Assembly: GCA_963728295.1 (NCBI GenBank)
Contig: CAVSKB010000006.1
Location: 186,001-250,000 of the forward strand
DNA from: DATJKD01 sp963728295
Lineage (GTDB): Bacteria; Pseudomonadota; Gammaproteobacteria; Steroidobacterales; Steroidobacteraceae
Direction of reading: 5' to 3'
DNA: 64,000 bases
This document shows positions 62,645 to 64,000 of the stretch, in pieces. How positions within the stretch are numbered: position 1 is the first letter of the stretch; every line of letters begins with the position of its first letter. The translations under genes and the position numbers were made by a program. The notes under the pieces are model-generated. The model saw only the letters and a list, made by a program, of their open reading frames with translations. It searched no databases and was not told where the DNA came from.

Positions 62645-64000
62645 TTGACCATAACCATACGTCGCGCGTTGCTGAGCGTGTCGAGCAAGGAAGGTCTCGT
62701 GGACTTCGCTCGCGCGCTTCGCGAGCGCGACGTCAGCCTGCTCTCCACGGGCGGCACCGCGGCGCTCCTGCGTGCGGAAGGTGTCGAGGTCACCGACGTG
62801 TCGGCCGTGACCGCCTTTCCCGAGATCATGGACGGGCGTGTCAAGACCCTGCACCCGCTGATCCATGGCGCTCTCCTCGGCCGGCGCGGCGTCGACGAGC
62901 CGGTCATGCAGCAGCACGGCATAGAGCCGATCGACCTCCTCGTCGTGAATCTCTATCCGTTCTCTGCGACCATCGCCAGGCCCGGCTGCAGCTTCGAGGA
63001 TGCGATCGAGAAAATCGACGTGGGCGGGCCCGCAATGGTGCGCGCCGCGGCCAAGAACCACGACCGGGTGACGGTGGTGGTCGATCCGCTCGACTACGGT
63101 ACGGTGCTCGCGGAGATCGATCGCGGCAATGGCGCGGTCTCGCCCGAGACCCGCCTGCGGCTCGCCGCCAAGGCCTACGCGCACACAGCGCAGTACGACG
63201 CTGCCGTGGCGGGATGGCTCGACGGCGAGGTTCGCGGGGCGCGGCAGGAGTTTCCCGAGCTGCTGTCGCTGCAGTTCCGCAAGCGCATGGACCTGCGCTA
63301 TGGCGAGAACCCGCATCAGCAGGCCGCGTTCTACGTGGCTGGCGACGCGCAGGGAGCGGGCGCGGGTTCGGCCTCGCAGATCCAGGGCAAGGAGCTCTCC
63401 TACAACAACCTCGCCGATGCGGACACGGCCTTCGAGTGCGTGCGGCAGTTCGCTGCGCCCGCGTGCGTCATCGTCAAGCACGCGAATCCCTGCGGCGTGG
63501 CAGTCGCCGCCAGCCTGCGGGAAGCCTATGACCTCGCCTACCGCACCGACCCTACCTCGGCCTTCGGCGGCATCATCGCCTTCAACCAGCCGCTCGACGG
63601 CGGCACCGCTCGCGCCGTTCTCGAGCGTCAGTTCGTCGAGGTGCTGATCGTGCCGGGGGCGGACCCGGAGGCGCGCGAAGCCTGCGCGCGCCGGGATAAC
63701 GTTCGCCTGCTGGTGACTGGCGGCCTCGCGCCCTCGAACGCGCGCTTCGAACTCCGCAGCGTGAACGGCGGGCTACTGGTGCAATCGCGCGATACCGGCA
63801 TGGTTGAACGCGAGGCGCTTCAGGTCGTGACGAAGCGCACGCCGACGCACCAGGAGCTCGACGATCTGATGTTCGCCTGGCAGGTGTGCAAGTTCGTCAA
63901 ATCGAACGGCATCGTGTTCGCGCGCGACGGCGCCACGATCGGCATCGGCGCTGGACAGATGAGCCGGGTCGTCAGCTGCAGAATCGCCGGGATGAAGGCG
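62645..64000 (+). CDS. purH: bifunctional phosphoribosylaminoimidazolecarboxamide formyltransferase/IMP cyclohydrolase (3' partial)
   Basis: 452 residues visible from TTG 62645 (AGGGGA 8 nt upstream); the frame runs open to the window end. It carries out the last two steps of IMP synthesis. N-terminal cyclohydrolase (MGS-like) domain: RRALLSVSSKEGLVDFA, LLSTGGTAALL, FPEIMDGRVKTLHP. Formyltransferase domain: LRYGENPHQQAAFY, KHANPCGVAVA, TDPTSAFGGIIAFN, with the catalytic Lys-His pair. The dusB-fis-purH order is conserved in gammaproteobacteria. Confidence 0.96.
   Translation, partial: MTITIRRALLSVSSKEGLVDFARALRERDVSLLSTGGTAALLRAEGVEVTDVSAVTAFPEIMDGRVKTLHPLIHGALLGRRGVDEPVMQQHGIEPIDLLVVNLYPFSATIARPGCSFEDAIEKIDVGGPAMVRAAAKNHDRVTVVVDPLDYGTVLAEIDRGNGAVSPETRLRLAAKAYAHTAQYDAAVAGWLDGEVRGARQEFPELLSLQFRKRMDLRYGENPHQQAAFYVAGDAQGAGAGSASQIQGKELSYNNLADADTAFECVRQFAAPACVIVKHANPCGVAVAASLREAYDLAYRTDPTSAFGGIIAFNQPLDGGTARAVLERQFVEVLIVPGADPEAREACARRDNVRLLVTGGLAPSNARFELRSVNGGLLVQSRDTGMVEREALQVVTKRTPTHQELDDLMFAWQVCKFVKSNGIVFARDGATIGIGAGQMSRVVSCRIAGMKA

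Overview
The window is 64 kb of GC-rich, gene-dense chromosome from a gammaproteobacterium. By gene content it probably lies near the Steroidobacterales/Nevskiales/Xanthomonadales side; this is inference, as no 16S gene is present. Supporting signs are the canonical block dsbD-tlpA-aroQ-accB-accC ... prmA-DUF3426-dusB-fis-purH, the Kdo/heptose LPS genes (waaA, kdkA, heptosyltransferase), TolC, UrcA, a YqjD/YqjE/YqjK-type operon, and a cassette resembling steroid catabolism (KstD-like flavoprotein, SDRs, SnoaL-like protein). No rRNA, CRISPR array, IS element or prophage was seen.

Layout. 1-5.2 kb: 3' end of an S9 peptidase, HIG1-like membrane protein, CAP lipoprotein, ABC exporter and a small basic protein. 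5.2-9.5 kb: DNA repair glycosylase, GST, an AdoMet-decarboxylase-like protein and a run of small enzymes (GNAT x2, GFA, ABM-like, MBL-fold). 9.5-19.6 kb: LysE exporter, HEAT-like protein plus M14 carboxypeptidase with a GlyGly-CTERM-like tail, Kef antiporter, broken habA-like gene, aldolase, two GFA proteins, MOSC protein, LysR regulator and UrcA. 19.6-28.2 kb: GGDEF/EAL protein, PCMT-like protein, TolC, WaaA, KdkA, heptosyltransferase, CHCC zinc finger and DUF6165. 28.2-34.2 kb: ddl, glnE, MFS transporter and nitroreductase. 34.2-43.1 kb: a monocistronic small-protein gene with a sigma-54-type promoter, RarD, MAPEG, hypotheticals, a Tat-dependent aldo/keto reductase, the yqjDEK-like operon, a LysA-like decarboxylase, an SDR and an amidohydrolase.

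43.1-46.9 kb holds the most unusual locus. A MurF-like ligase is fused in one polypeptide to a peptidyl-tRNA hydrolase domain, and a GT39-like membrane protein follows it in the same direction. A divergent tRNA gene sits beside the fusion. Its stems are intact, but both sides of the canonical D-loop/T-loop elbow contacts are missing. A 7-bp inverted repeat lies between the two transcription units. This looks like a candidate non-ribosomal, tRNA-dependent envelope or metabolite pathway.

46.9-64 kb: groESL with a CIRCE-like operator, dsbD and tlpA, aroQ-accB-accC, an approximately 4.8-kb insertion (DUF421, TetR, SDR, KstD-like, SnoaL-like, ABM-like), then prmA, a DUF3426 protein, dusB, fis and the start of purH.

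A technical point affects the whole window. Eleven single-base frame breaks interrupt eight genes (habA-like, glnE, aldo/keto reductase, groEL three times, dsbD, ABM-like, prmA twice, DUF3426). Ten of them look like one extra base. Most hit conserved genes with no other decay, so indel errors in the assembly are the likeliest cause.
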